From Coxiellaceae bacterium (GTDB lineage: Bacteria; Pseudomonadota; Gammaproteobacteria; Comchoanobacterales; Comchoanobacteraceae), in contig CACKTD010000005.1 in NCBI GenBank assembly GCA_902603055.1, positions 1-60,243 on the forward strand: 60,243 nucleotides of DNA. Reading direction: 5' to 3'. Every line of letters begins with the position of its first letter. Position 1 is the first letter of the stretch. Positions 44,308 through 54,247 of the stretch are shown here, piece after piece. The notes under the pieces were generated by a model, which made no database searches, was not told where the DNA came from, and worked only from the letters and a program-made list of their open reading frames with translations. Made by a program: the position numbers and the translations under genes.

Positions 44308-45602
44308 ATAACGCAATACCACAAAACTTAGTTTGTTATCGTACTTTTCATTTTGATGAACCTAACTCATTAGAAAATTACCTGAAAATTGGTGGATATA
44401 AAGTTTGGAAAGATTTAGTCGCCGGCAAAATAAAACCAGAAAAAGTTATTGAAGAAATTAAAGCCTCTAATCTATTAGGACGTGGTGGTGCAGGATTTCC
44501 AACTGGTTTAAAAATGAGCTTTGTGAATCGTGATAAACCAGGTCAGAAATACCTTGTATGTAATTCTGATGAAAGTGAGCCTGGAACTTCCAAAGACCGC
44601 TTTATATTAAAAAAGAACCCGCACCAACTTATCGAAGGAATGGCTATTGCTGCATTTACTATGGGGGCAACAGTTGCATATAACTATATGCGTGGTGAGT
44701 TCTTTGATGAATATCAAAAATGTGAAGCCGCATTGAAAGAAGCTACTAAAGCAGGCCTCGTTGGATCAAAAGTCCTTGGATCAAATACAGATATACATAT
44801 TCATAATTTAATAGGTGCTGGTGCATATATCGTTGGTGAGGAAACTGCGATGCTTGAATCTCTTGAAGGAAAGAGGGCTATGCCTCGATTCAAACCACCA
44901 TTTCCGGCAAATTTTGGGCTATACGGCAAACCAACGACTGTAAACAATACGGAATCCCTCGCATCAATTCCTGTGATTTTAGAAAAAGGAAGTAAATGGT
45001 TCAAATCCATTGGAACAGAAAATAGCGGTGGAACTAAAATATTTGCAGTCAGTGGGCACGTAAATAAACCAGGTGTTTTTGAGATACCACTTGGGACTTC
45101 GTTTAAAGAATTATTGGAATTATGTGGTGGAATGCGTTTAAATCGTAAGTGTAAAGCAGTTATTCCTGGCGGATCCTCAATGAAAATTGTTCCAGGAGAC
45201 CTCATGATGAAATCACAGATGAGTTATGAAGGCATGAAGAGTGTTAATTCAGCTATTGGATCAGGTGGTGTTATCGTAATGGATGATCACACCTGTATGG
45301 TCAATGCACTAAGCTGTGTTGTTAAGTTTTATCGTGATGAGTCCTGTGGACAATGTACACCTTGTAGGGAAGGTACAGGATGGCTTAACACTATGCTTAA
45401 CCATATTATCCAAGGAAAAGGGAAACTATCTGATGTCGATCGGTTAGTCGATGTTGCTAATAAAATTGAAGGGAAAACAATCTGTGCATTTGGTGAAGCC
45501 GTTGCATGGCCTGTACAAAGCTTTGTTGAGCATTTCAGAGATGAATTTGAATTTTACTGTGAAAATGGATATTCCATATTAAAAGAGAATAATCATGAGT
45601 GA
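44304..45602 (+). CDS. nuoF: NADH-quinone oxidoreductase subunit F
   Basis: The 51-kDa NADH- and FMN-binding subunit. The 432 residues contain the Gly-rich LLGRGGAGFPTGLKMSF, NSDESEPGTSKDR, GAGAYIVGEETAML, and the [4Fe-4S] N3 ligands in ESCGQCTPCREG plus a later Cys in GKTICAFGEA. Overlaps nuoE by 4 nt and nuoG by 8 nt. Confidence 0.97.
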   Translation: MNNAIPQNLVCYRTFHFDEPNSLENYLKIGGYKVWKDLVAGKIKPEKVIEEIKASNLLGRGGAGFPTGLKMSFVNRDKPGQKYLVCNSDESEPGTSKDRFILKKNPHQLIEGMAIAAFTMGATVAYNYMRGEFFDEYQKCEAALKEATKAGLVGSKVLGSNTDIHIHNLIGAGAYIVGEETAMLESLEGKRAMPRFKPPFPANFGLYGKPTTVNNTESLASIPVILEKGSKWFKSIGTENSGGTKIFAVSGHVNKPGVFEIPLGTSFKELLELCGGMRLNRKCKAVIPGGSSMKIVPGDLMMKSQMSYEGMKSVNSAIGSGGVIVMDDHTCMVNALSCVVKFYRDESCGQCTPCREGTGWLNTMLNHIIQGKGKLSDVDRLVDVANKIEGKTICAFGEAVAWPVQSFVEHFRDEFEFYCENGYSILKENNHE

Positions 45603-47937
45603 TACCGTAACAATTTACATTGACGATAAGAAAATTACCTGCCCTAAACATTATACGGTAATAAAGGCAGCTGATGAAAATGGAATTTATATTCCAAGAT
45701 TTTGTTATCATGAAAAACTTTCAATTGTTGCAAGTTGCCGAATGTGTTTAGTCGAGGTCGAAAATGCCCCTAAAACACTTCCAGCATGTGCCACTTATGT
45801 CACAGACAACATGCGGATTTTTACTCAATCAAAAAAAACCCGTCAATCACAAAAAGCTGTAATGGAGTTTTTACTGATCAATCACCCACTTGATTGTCCC
45901 ATTTGTGACCAAGGCGGTGAGTGTGAGTTACAGGATATTTCTATGGGCTTTGGACAGGAAATAAGCCAATATACGAAAGGCAAACGAGTGGTAGATGATG
46001 AGGATTTAGGCCCACTGATTGCTACAGATATGACGCGTTGTATTCACTGCACTCGTTGTGTACGGTTTGGTCAAGAAATTGCTGGTGTCGAAGAGTTAGG
46101 TACAATTGGTCGTGGTGATCAAATGGAAATCAGTACTTACCTTAAAAAAGGACTGAAGTCAGAACTTTCTGGTAATGTAATAGATTTATGCCCTGTTGGT
46201 GCCCTCACATCCAAACCTTACAGGTTCCATGGACGATCATGGGGATTTAAACAACACGCTTTAGTATCACCGCATGATGGTATTGGTTCAAACTTATATA
46301 TGCATACCATCAATAATGGTAACGATGATAAAATCATGCGAGTTGTTCCAAGAAAAAATGATCGAATCAATGAAACTTGGATTAGTGACCGTGACCGCTT
46401 TAGCTATCAAGCTATTCAACACGAAGAACGAATTACGCAACCAATGATCAAAACAAACGACCAATGGAAAGCCGTGGACTGGCAAACAGCATTATTATAT
46501 GCAGCAGATTCACTAAACCAAGTCATAAAAAACTATGATGCCAAACAAATTGGGGTATTATCTCATCCAAGTAGCACTAATGAAGAAATGTATATGCTAC
46601 AAAAATTCTCACGTGAATTAGGTTGTAATAACATTGACTATCGTATTACACAAGAAGATTTCACTGATGAGCTTGAGTGTCCTCAAAATCAATTTTTACC
46701 ATGCTCTATAAGTAATATAGAGTCATACAAATCATTTTTACTAATAGGATCAAATACTAGAAAAGAAGTTCCTCTCTTAAACCACCGTATTAGAAAAGCT
46801 GTTCTTAAAGGAGCTTCCTGCCATTCTATGGATTCTGAGACACATGATTTTAATTTCAATGTAATTGATCAGGTCGTTGTTCCTTACATGCAATGGCCCT
46901 TTAAAATTTGTTCAATACTAAATGCAGTCTACGATATTAAAAAAATTAATAAACCAGAACTCATAAAAAAATATAAATCAACTGATCAAGATTTAGAATT
47001 AGCAAATAGCCTTTGTAAAGACAAGGGAATAATAATGGTTGGACCTGTAATTGATAGTCACCCACAAGCAAGTATCTTAAGAAGACTCTTAAGACACATG
47101 TCTGAAATATCAGGATGCGATATAGGCTACCTACCTAATGGTGCAAACGCTTCAGGCGCGATGCGAGTAGGCTTTGTACCACATGCTGTATCCTCTCAGG
47201 GCCTTAATTTTAAACAAATGTTGGACAATCCAAGAAAATTATATGTTTTACATAATATTGAAGCTGAATACGATTGTAACTATCGAAATGATATATATGA
47301 AATCCTCAAAAAAAGCTTTGTTATTAGTATTAACCGCTACCGATCAGATGCTTTACTGAAATATTCTGATATTATCTTACCAAACTGTAGTTTTGCTGAA
47401 ATGGCTGGAAGTTATACCAATTTAATGGGAGAAACTCAAGTTTTTAAAGGTGCATTACCTGCAGTCGGTGACTCAAAACCAACGTGGAAAATAATCGTTG
47501 CTCTTGCTAGAATAATGCAAATGGAAGGGTTTCAGTACAAACATTCAGAAGCAGTACTTAATGAAATTAACGCATTGGATCCTAGGGAACAAAATATTAA
47601 TACGCTACCAACAAAAATCACAAAGCTACCTCATAAGTTCTTTTGGCTCAACAATAATAATGCATTAGCAGTGGATGATATTGTTCGAAGGGCGTATGCA
47701 TTACAAGAATCGGTAAACCCTGAGCTTGAAATTGTAAGGCTCAATTCAAAAATGGCAAAAGCTTTTAAGCTAAAAGAAACCAAAGGTAAATTAAAAATAT
47801 CACTTGGCAAGCAAAGTGTTAACTCAAAATACATCATAGATAATGATGTTGCTGATCAAACCATGTATATTCCTGGGATGATTGCTAAAAACTTTCCAAA
47901 GCATTGTCAATTAGAAATACGGGGTATCAGTGAATAG
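45595..47937 (+). CDS. nuoG: NADH-quinone oxidoreductase subunit G
   Basis: The 75-kDa subunit with several Fe-S clusters. The 780 residues have the N-terminal [2Fe-2S] ferredoxin domain (FCYHEKLSIVASCRMCLVEV), HPLDCPICDQGGECELQ, CIHCTRCVRFGQE, then a molybdopterin-oxidoreductase-like domain (ILPNCSFAEMAGSYTNLMGE). Overlaps nuoF by 8 and nuoH by 8 nt. The C-terminal part from ~690 is the least conserved. Confidence 0.96.
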   Translation: MSDTVTIYIDDKKITCPKHYTVIKAADENGIYIPRFCYHEKLSIVASCRMCLVEVENAPKTLPACATYVTDNMRIFTQSKKTRQSQKAVMEFLLINHPLDCPICDQGGECELQDISMGFGQEISQYTKGKRVVDDEDLGPLIATDMTRCIHCTRCVRFGQEIAGVEELGTIGRGDQMEISTYLKKGLKSELSGNVIDLCPVGALTSKPYRFHGRSWGFKQHALVSPHDGIGSNLYMHTINNGNDDKIMRVVPRKNDRINETWISDRDRFSYQAIQHEERITQPMIKTNDQWKAVDWQTALLYAADSLNQVIKNYDAKQIGVLSHPSSTNEEMYMLQKFSRELGCNNIDYRITQEDFTDELECPQNQFLPCSISNIESYKSFLLIGSNTRKEVPLLNHRIRKAVLKGASCHSMDSETHDFNFNVIDQVVVPYMQWPFKICSILNAVYDIKKINKPELIKKYKSTDQDLELANSLCKDKGIIMVGPVIDSHPQASILRRLLRHMSEISGCDIGYLPNGANASGAMRVGFVPHAVSSQGLNFKQMLDNPRKLYVLHNIEAEYDCNYRNDIYEILKKSFVISINRYRSDALLKYSDIILPNCSFAEMAGSYTNLMGETQVFKGALPAVGDSKPTWKIIVALARIMQMEGFQYKHSEAVLNEINALDPREQNINTLPTKITKLPHKFFWLNNNNALAVDDIVRRAYALQESVNPELEIVRLNSKMAKAFKLKETKGKLKISLGKQSVNSKYIIDNDVADQTMYIPGMIAKNFPKHCQLEIRGISE

Positions 47938-48943
47938 TCTTTTGTATGACATCTTAATTATATTGCTTAAGTCAGCTGTAATTCTAATCCCAGTTTTGAT
48001 TTGTGTAGCCTACTATACACTAGCCGAAAGAAAGGTTTCTGCTTATATTCAAGGCCGTGTCGGTGCAAATCGGGTAGGTATTCGAGGTATGCTCCAGCCT
48101 TTTGCTGATGCATTAAAATTTTTATGTAAAGAATACATCAAACCTAAAGCAGCTAATACTGTTTGGTTTTATATAGCTCCCATTTTATCAGTAACAACTG
48201 CGATTGCAGGATGGGCAGTGATACCTGTTGCTCCAAATTTTGTAATTGCTGATGTCAATGCAGGTATTCTTTATCTATTTGCAGTTACTTCCCTAGGTGC
48301 ATATGGTGTGATAATCGCTGGTTGGGCATCCAATTCAAAATATGCTATTTTTGGCGCCATGCGTTCCATGGCTCAAGTAATCTCTTATGAAATTGCTATG
48401 GGATTTGCATTAGTTTCCGTATTAATGCTAAATGGTTCCATGAATTTATCTGAGATTGTTATTTACCAGTCTGGAAGTATATTACATTGGAATTTATGGC
48501 CTTTATTACCTATTTTTATCATATTTGTAATATGTGGGCTTGCTGAGACCAATAGACTACCTTTTGACCTTGCCGAGGGTGAAGCAGAAATTGTAGCAGG
48601 ATATATGGTTGAGTATGGTAGTATTGGCTTCATGCTTTTTTTCTTATCCGAATACGCAAATATGTTATTAGTTGCAGCAGTAGGGGCAATACTTTTTCTA
48701 GGTGGTTGGAACTCACCTTTTGAGGGAATTTATTTTCTGGATTATTTAACAAGCTGGATACCTGTTGTTATCTGGTTTATCGGTAAAACTTTTTTTATGG
48801 CATTTATTATCTTATGGGTTCGTTGGACATTTCCTCGATATAGATATGATCAACTGATGATGATGGGGTGGAAAACACTCATCCCTATTTCACTATTATG
48901 GTTACCTGTTATTGGCGTGCTAATTCGAGGGGGGATATTATGA
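47930..48943 (+). CDS. nuoH: NADH-quinone oxidoreductase subunit H
   Basis: Membrane subunit lining the quinone chamber. The 337 residues have about eight helices and the signatures [40 protein letters not shown] and [15 protein letters not shown]. The start is GTG at 47930. It ends with a 4-nt overlap with nuoI. Confidence 0.96.
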   Translation: MNSLLYDILIILLKSAVILIPVLICVAYYTLAERKVSAYIQGRVGANRVGIRGMLQPFADALKFLCKEYIKPKAANTVWFYIAPILSVTTAIAGWAVIPVAPNFVIADVNAGILYLFAVTSLGAYGVIIAGWASNSKYAIFGAMRSMAQVISYEIAMGFALVSVLMLNGSMNLSEIVIYQSGSILHWNLWPLLPIFIIFVICGLAETNRLPFDLAEGEAEIVAGYMVEYGSIGFMLFFLSEYANMLLVAAVGAILFLGGWNSPFEGIYFLDYLTSWIPVVIWFIGKTFFMAFIILWVRWTFPRYRYDQLMMMGWKTLIPISLLWLPVIGVLIRGGIL

Positions 48944-49899
48944 TTTTCTTCAAGAAACGTCCTATCCTAACTCATATAGTACTATTAGGGGTATTCATTG
49001 GAGCATGGATATTATTTGATTTATTAGGTATGTCTGCATGGTATACAATCAACAATATCGCATCTCCTTTCTATCCAGATACTATTCGTTATGCATCATT
49101 TTTTTCTGGATTTGCATGGGGCTTAGTAGGCTGTATCGTCGCTCAATTTATTCTAGTTGGGCGTACAATTCGAATAAAAGCTAACTGGTATTTAAAATTA
49201 CTAGCCTCCATCTCGATTGCTTTTATTATTTTTGATGTAGTAAGACTCTCGCTTTTAATTCTAATTCCTCTGAGGCCTATTGTGTCGATGTTTGCACTCG
49301 AAGTTGCTCAAACAAGCTTTTACTTCAGTATTATTGCATCGCTTTCATTGATATTAATAATTAGAGATTGTATTTACAATCCGACTTATTATAAGAAGTC
49401 CACCTCAAAAAAATCGCCATGGATACTGTTTCTCAAGAGAATATTTATTGTAGATTTTTTATCTGGATTGATGCAAACAGGTAAAACATTATTCAAGAAA
49501 AAGAAAACCATTCAATTTCCTGAGGAAAAAATGCCTGTTTCACCAAGATTTAGAGGCCTATTAGCACTCAGAAGATACCCTAATGGTGAAGAGCGATGCA
49601 TTGCTTGTAAACTTTGTGAAGCAGTTTGTCCAGCTCTTGCAATCACTATTGAAGCAAAAACACGAAAAGACGGATCTAGACGAACCACCCGCTTTGACAT
49701 TGATATGTTCAAATGTATTAATTGTGGTTTATGTGAAGAAGCTTGCCCTGTGGATTCAATTGTTGTAACCTCAGAACATCACTACGTAGTTCGAAAACGA
49801 GGAGAAAACATATTGACAAAAGAAAAATTATTAGCCATTGGAGACATGTGCGAGCCTAAAATCGCCCAATCAAGAGCCGAAGATGAGCCCTATAGATAA
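48940..49899 (+). CDS. nuoI: NuoI with an additional N-terminal membrane domain
   Basis: Residues ~155-319 are the TYKY-type complex I subunit with two [4Fe-4S] clusters: [17 protein letters not shown] and [31 protein letters not shown] before them. Ordinary NuoI has about 160-180 residues. Here residues 1-150 add four predicted membrane helices (about 8-28, 44-68, 78-106, 113-140) with no stop before the NuoI part. The start (ATG 48940) overlaps the nuoH stop as ATGA, so the membrane domain is the natural N-terminus in this operon. I do not recognise this extra domain in other complex I. Confidence 0.93.
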   Translation: MIFFKKRPILTHIVLLGVFIGAWILFDLLGMSAWYTINNIASPFYPDTIRYASFFSGFAWGLVGCIVAQFILVGRTIRIKANWYLKLLASISIAFIIFDVVRLSLLILIPLRPIVSMFALEVAQTSFYFSIIASLSLILIIRDCIYNPTYYKKSTSKKSPWILFLKRIFIVDFLSGLMQTGKTLFKKKKTIQFPEEKMPVSPRFRGLLALRRYPNGEERCIACKLCEAVCPALAITIEAKTRKDGSRRTTRFDIDMFKCINCGLCEEACPVDSIVVTSEHHYVVRKRGENILTKEKLLAIGDMCEPKIAQSRAEDEPYR

Positions 49900-50492
49900 T
49901 GACTCCATTTGACGCTTTATTTATTTTCTTTGCAGCAATGACCATCGTCGGGTCATTAATGGTTATTTTTTCTAAGGAAACTGTCACAGCCTCACTCTTT
50001 CTTATATTTACATTTGTGAATGTTGCCGCACTGTGGATGACGTTACAATCTGAGTTCCTATCGTTACTTTTGATTTTTGTATATGTTGGGGCAGTAATGA
50101 CTCTAATGCTTTTTGTGGTCATGATGTTAAATACTAGTGCAGCCACAGCAAACTCTCTACCTCAATTAGTATACAATACGATTAATGTTATGTTGGGGAT
50201 TGTCTTAATGGCAGTTTTACTATCAACATTTTCATCTTACCAAATTCCACTGGAATTTAAAGATAATATACACTCTACTAAGGCACTTGGACAGATACTA
50301 TATACCAAGTTTGCACTTCCGTTTTGTATCGTAAGTATTATATTATTCATCGGCATGGTTGGAGCAGTTGGGGTATGTTTCTTGGGAAGACGACCAGATC
50401 GAAAATCGCAAAACATTTCAAAACAAATATATACCTCAAAAGAGGAGCGACTGAGATTTGTTCCAGGAAAGCTTAAAGGAAAGCCGTTATGA
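49899..50492 (+). CDS. nuoJ: NADH-quinone oxidoreductase subunit J
   Basis: Membrane subunit, 197 residues, five helices. The family helix LLIFVYVGAVMTLMLFVVMML with its pi-bulge Gly/Ala pattern is clear. The C-terminus is a short basic tail. TAATG overlap with nuoI; ATGA overlap with nuoK. Confidence 0.95.
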   Translation: MTPFDALFIFFAAMTIVGSLMVIFSKETVTASLFLIFTFVNVAALWMTLQSEFLSLLLIFVYVGAVMTLMLFVVMMLNTSAATANSLPQLVYNTINVMLGIVLMAVLLSTFSSYQIPLEFKDNIHSTKALGQILYTKFALPFCIVSIILFIGMVGAVGVCFLGRRPDRKSQNISKQIYTSKEERLRFVPGKLKGKPL

Positions 50493-50794
50493 TTGGACTT
50501 GAGCATTACGTTTGTTTGGCAACAATCATGTTTGTAATTGGTCTTATCGGTATCGCAATAAATAGAAACAATATGGTTTCTCTTTTAATGTCCATTGAAT
50601 TAATCCTTCTGGCGTGCAACACAAATTTTGTTACTTTTTCTAAAATGCATCACGAATTAACTGGTGATGTTTTTGTTTTCTTTGTACTAGCAATTGCAGC
50701 CATAGAAACAGCGATTGGATTAGCTATCCTAGTCGTAATATTTAGGCAATTGAAAACCATTGATTCAGATAAATTAAGTGAGCTTAAAGGATGA
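50489..50794 (+). CDS. nuoK: NADH-quinone oxidoreductase subunit K
   Basis: The 101-residue three-helix antiporter-like subunit, with the two conserved membrane glutamates in SIELILLACN (helix 2) and AAIETAIGLAILV (helix 3). Overlaps nuoJ and nuoL by 4 nt each. Confidence 0.96.
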   Translation: MIGLEHYVCLATIMFVIGLIGIAINRNNMVSLLMSIELILLACNTNFVTFSKMHHELTGDVFVFFVLAIAAIETAIGLAILVVIFRQLKTIDSDKLSELKG

Positions 50795-52734
50795 TTCGAG
50801 AAGTCAGTTCTGTATTACTTATATCACCATTGATTGGAGCATTTATTTCTGGGTTAATATGCCCTGTATTTAATAACAAACGGCTGGCTCATTATGTAAC
50901 AATCTTCTTAGTAAGCGTATCACTTTTGAGTGCATTTTATTTATTTGATATATTTCTCTTAAATACACATGCACCAGAATATATTTCTTTTTTCAATTGG
51001 CTCGATTTTTATAAAATTCAAGTCAGTATAGGTATTTATCTCGATGAACTATCTGTAATGATGATTATGATTGTAGTGATGATTTCGTTTTTTGTGCACA
51101 TTTATAGTATTGGCTATATGGAGGGAGAAGCAGGCTACTGTCGATTCTTTAGTTACCTATCTTTTTTTACTTTTGCAATGTTAATGCTTGTATCAGCTGA
51201 AAATCTTGTCCAATTATTTTTTGGTTGGGAAGGTGTAGGCGTTGCCTCTTATCTTCTAATTGGGTACTACTTTACTAAGGATTCTGCGACCAGTGGAGCC
51301 ATTAAAGCATTTGTTGTGAATCGAGTTGGGGATCTTGGGCTATTAATTTCGATAGCGCTTTGCTATCACTACACACAATCATTTAGTATCCCCATTATTA
51401 TCGATCAATTGATCCCATTAACAGGTGAGGTATTCGCATTTACCAACCATTTCAGTGTTAATGCAATTACCTTAATCACATTCATGTTTCTTATTGCATC
51501 GATGGGGAAGTCTGCTCAGATACCACTCCATGTTTGGCTTCCAGAATCAATGGAAGGCCCTACACCGATTTCTGCATTAATCCATGCTGCAACAATGGTC
51601 ACAGCTGGAATTTATTTAATTTGTAGATTCTCGACAATTTTTGATTTATCTCCAACAGTACTCAATTTAATACTATTTATTGGTAGCACAGGTGCATTAT
51701 TTTTAGGTTTAGTGGGCATTGTTCAAAATGATATAAAACGCATCGTAGCATATTCTACGTTATCTCAATTAGGCTATATGATCGCGGCAACAGGTGCATC
51801 AGCTTATTCAGCAGCAATGTTTCATTTATTTATGCATGCATTCTTTAAGGCGCTGTTATTTCTAGCTGCTGGTGCTGTCATCATTGCAATGCATCACGAA
51901 CAAAATATTCAAAAAATGGGAGGGCTAAGAAAAGACCTACCTCTTGTTTATTATTGCAGCTTAATTGGTACATTAGCACTCGTTGCTTTCCCATTTTTCT
52001 CTGGATTTTACTCCAAAGATAGTATTATTGATGCTGTTTATCACTCCAAATTAGCATTTTCTTCGTACGCCTACATATGTTTATTATTAGGTGCAGCAGT
52101 AACTGCAATGTATAGCTTTCGAAGTTTATTTTTGGTATTTCATGGCGAAAAAAGGTTCGAGGATAAACTCCATCATGTAGGATGGCAAATAAATTTACCT
52201 TTGGTTTTTTTAGCAATTCCTTCCGCAATATTAGGTTTTTTAACAGTACGTCCGATATTTGTGGGAAATATTTTAGGTGCAACCCTTTCCTCTTCAACGA
52301 TGGCAACATCCCAATTAAATCACTTAGCTGAAGAATTTTCCAGCCCTACTATATCTGCATTACATGCTGTTTTTGGTCTTCCATTTTATTTTACACTTTT
52401 AGGATTTTTTATAGTGTATGTCTGTTATGTATCTCACCATTCACTGTACAAAAAGTATAAACGTTATCTTAAAACCATTGCATATCCATTAGATATGCAC
52501 TGGGGATTTGATTGGCTTGTTGATCAGATCGTACGGGCTTATTCTTTCATTAGTAAAAAATCATATGATATTCTTGATCGAAAAGTAATTGATGAGGGCA
52601 TGATTTCTAGTATCGCAAATGGTGTTTGGAAAATTGGTGGTCTTTCAAGAGGCCTACAAACTGGATATTTATTCCATTATGCATCAATGATTATTTTTGC
52701 TTTATTAACCATTATTCTAATTTTATATTATTAA
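50791..52734 (+). CDS. nuoL: NADH-quinone oxidoreductase subunit L
   Basis: Largest proton-pumping subunit, 647 residues, with the antiporter core (QLFFGWEGVGVASYLLIGYY with the channel Glu, GKSAQIPLHVWLPESMEGPTP with Lys, HAATMVTAGIYLI, NDIKRIVAYSTLSQLGYM) and the long C-terminal lateral helix and final helix. Confidence 0.97.
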   Translation: MIREVSSVLLISPLIGAFISGLICPVFNNKRLAHYVTIFLVSVSLLSAFYLFDIFLLNTHAPEYISFFNWLDFYKIQVSIGIYLDELSVMMIMIVVMISFFVHIYSIGYMEGEAGYCRFFSYLSFFTFAMLMLVSAENLVQLFFGWEGVGVASYLLIGYYFTKDSATSGAIKAFVVNRVGDLGLLISIALCYHYTQSFSIPIIIDQLIPLTGEVFAFTNHFSVNAITLITFMFLIASMGKSAQIPLHVWLPESMEGPTPISALIHAATMVTAGIYLICRFSTIFDLSPTVLNLILFIGSTGALFLGLVGIVQNDIKRIVAYSTLSQLGYMIAATGASAYSAAMFHLFMHAFFKALLFLAAGAVIIAMHHEQNIQKMGGLRKDLPLVYYCSLIGTLALVAFPFFSGFYSKDSIIDAVYHSKLAFSSYAYICLLLGAAVTAMYSFRSLFLVFHGEKRFEDKLHHVGWQINLPLVFLAIPSAILGFLTVRPIFVGNILGATLSSSTMATSQLNHLAEEFSSPTISALHAVFGLPFYFTLLGFFIVYVCYVSHHSLYKKYKRYLKTIAYPLDMHWGFDWLVDQIVRAYSFISKKSYDILDRKVIDEGMISSIANGVWKIGGLSRGLQTGYLFHYASMIIFALLTIILILYY

Positions 52735-52735
52735 C

Positions 52736-54244
52736 ATGACTTTTGCAGAAACACCTATAATATCAATTTTATTAATACAGTCACTATTAAGTGGTGTTTG
52801 GGTATATATTACTCCACCAGAAAAAGCAGAAGCGATTGCTTATACATCCATATTTATCAGCATTGCAATTGTGATGAATTTGTATTGGCACTTTGATCCC
52901 AATACAGCACAATTTCAATTTGTTGAGAATATTCCTTGGATCACTTATTGGAGTATCAATTACCAAGTAGGTATTGATGGTATCTCATTACCTTTAATTA
53001 TGTTAACTGTCTTTATTAACCTGATTATTATAATGTCAGCAAAAGGGCTCGTTAAAAAAGACATTCAAAAGTATTGGGGGATTTTCTTCTTCCTACAAGC
53101 TGCTGTAATTGGTGTATTTGTTGCGCTTAATGCCTTTTTATATTACTTATTTTGGGAAGGTATGCTGATTCCAATGTATTTATGTATTGGCATTTGGGGA
53201 TCCCAAATGCGAAGCTATGCAGCAATGAAATTTTTTATCTTTACTTTTTTTGGCTCTGTCTTAATGCTCATAGCATTAATTTATCTTAGTATAAAATCTA
53301 GTACTTCATTTATTTTAGATTTTTATGATTTACCACTGACTTTAACTGAACAAACCTTAATACTCATTGCTTTTTTGAGTGCTTTTGCTGTCAAAGTGCC
53401 CATGTGGCCCGTACATACATGGTTGCCTGATGCACATACAGAGGCACCAGCAGGAGGTTCTGTGATACTTGCTGCATTGATGTTAAAAGTAGGTGCATAC
53501 GGGTTTTTTAGGTTCTGTTTGCCCATCGTTCCAAATGCATGTAGTGAATACTCTTACATCTTAGTTGGCCTCTCGCTAATTGCGATAGTGGTCATTGGAT
53601 TAGTCGCTTTCACACAAAAGGATATGAAAAAACTCATCGCATATTCATCTGTTGCTCATATGGGTTTCGTATCTTTAGGCTGTTTTATTATTTTCCCGAT
53701 ATTTCAAAGCTCTGGACACCTTAGTATGGCCTATATCGCTGTTACAGGTGCAATGATTCAAATGATTACACATGCCTTTGGATCTGGTGCAATGTTTCTT
53801 GCATTTGGAATGTTATATGATCAATTACATTCAAGGCTTATAGCGGATATGGGTGGTGTTGTGAATAAAATGCCAATTTTGACATTGTTTTTTATGCTTT
53901 TTGTTTTTGCAAACATAGGAGTTCCTGGGACAGCCGGCTTTGTAGGCGAATTTATGGTATTAGTAAGTTCATTAGAAGCTAATATATTTATAACAATTCT
54001 TGCTGGATTAACATTAATATTATCTGCTTCTTACTCTTTATTCATGTTTAAGCGTGTATTTTATGGTCCAGTTCAAGTTAATGCTGTCAATAAACTAAAA
54101 GATATTAATACATCTCAAATTTTAGCCTTGTCATTGTTATCTTTTGGTATTCTCTTTATTGGAATTTATCCTTATTCCTTAACACATATTATGGAGCGAT
54201 CTGTAATTAATTTAGTACAACTTTCATTGCAATCAAAGGTTTAA
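52736..54244 (+). CDS. nuoM: NADH-quinone oxidoreductase subunit M
   Basis: Antiporter-like pumping subunit of 502 residues. FWEGMLIPMYLCIGIWG (channel Glu), AVKVPMWPVHTWLPDAHTEAP (Lys) and KDMKKLIAYSSVAHMGFV are conserved. One base after nuoL. Confidence 0.97.
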   Translation: MTFAETPIISILLIQSLLSGVWVYITPPEKAEAIAYTSIFISIAIVMNLYWHFDPNTAQFQFVENIPWITYWSINYQVGIDGISLPLIMLTVFINLIIIMSAKGLVKKDIQKYWGIFFFLQAAVIGVFVALNAFLYYLFWEGMLIPMYLCIGIWGSQMRSYAAMKFFIFTFFGSVLMLIALIYLSIKSSTSFILDFYDLPLTLTEQTLILIAFLSAFAVKVPMWPVHTWLPDAHTEAPAGGSVILAALMLKVGAYGFFRFCLPIVPNACSEYSYILVGLSLIAIVVIGLVAFTQKDMKKLIAYSSVAHMGFVSLGCFIIFPIFQSSGHLSMAYIAVTGAMIQMITHAFGSGAMFLAFGMLYDQLHSRLIADMGGVVNKMPILTLFFMLFVFANIGVPGTAGFVGEFMVLVSSLEANIFITILAGLTLILSASYSLFMFKRVFYGPVQVNAVNKLKDINTSQILALSLLSFGILFIGIYPYSLTHIMERSVINLVQLSLQSKV

Positions 54245-54247
54245 AAT

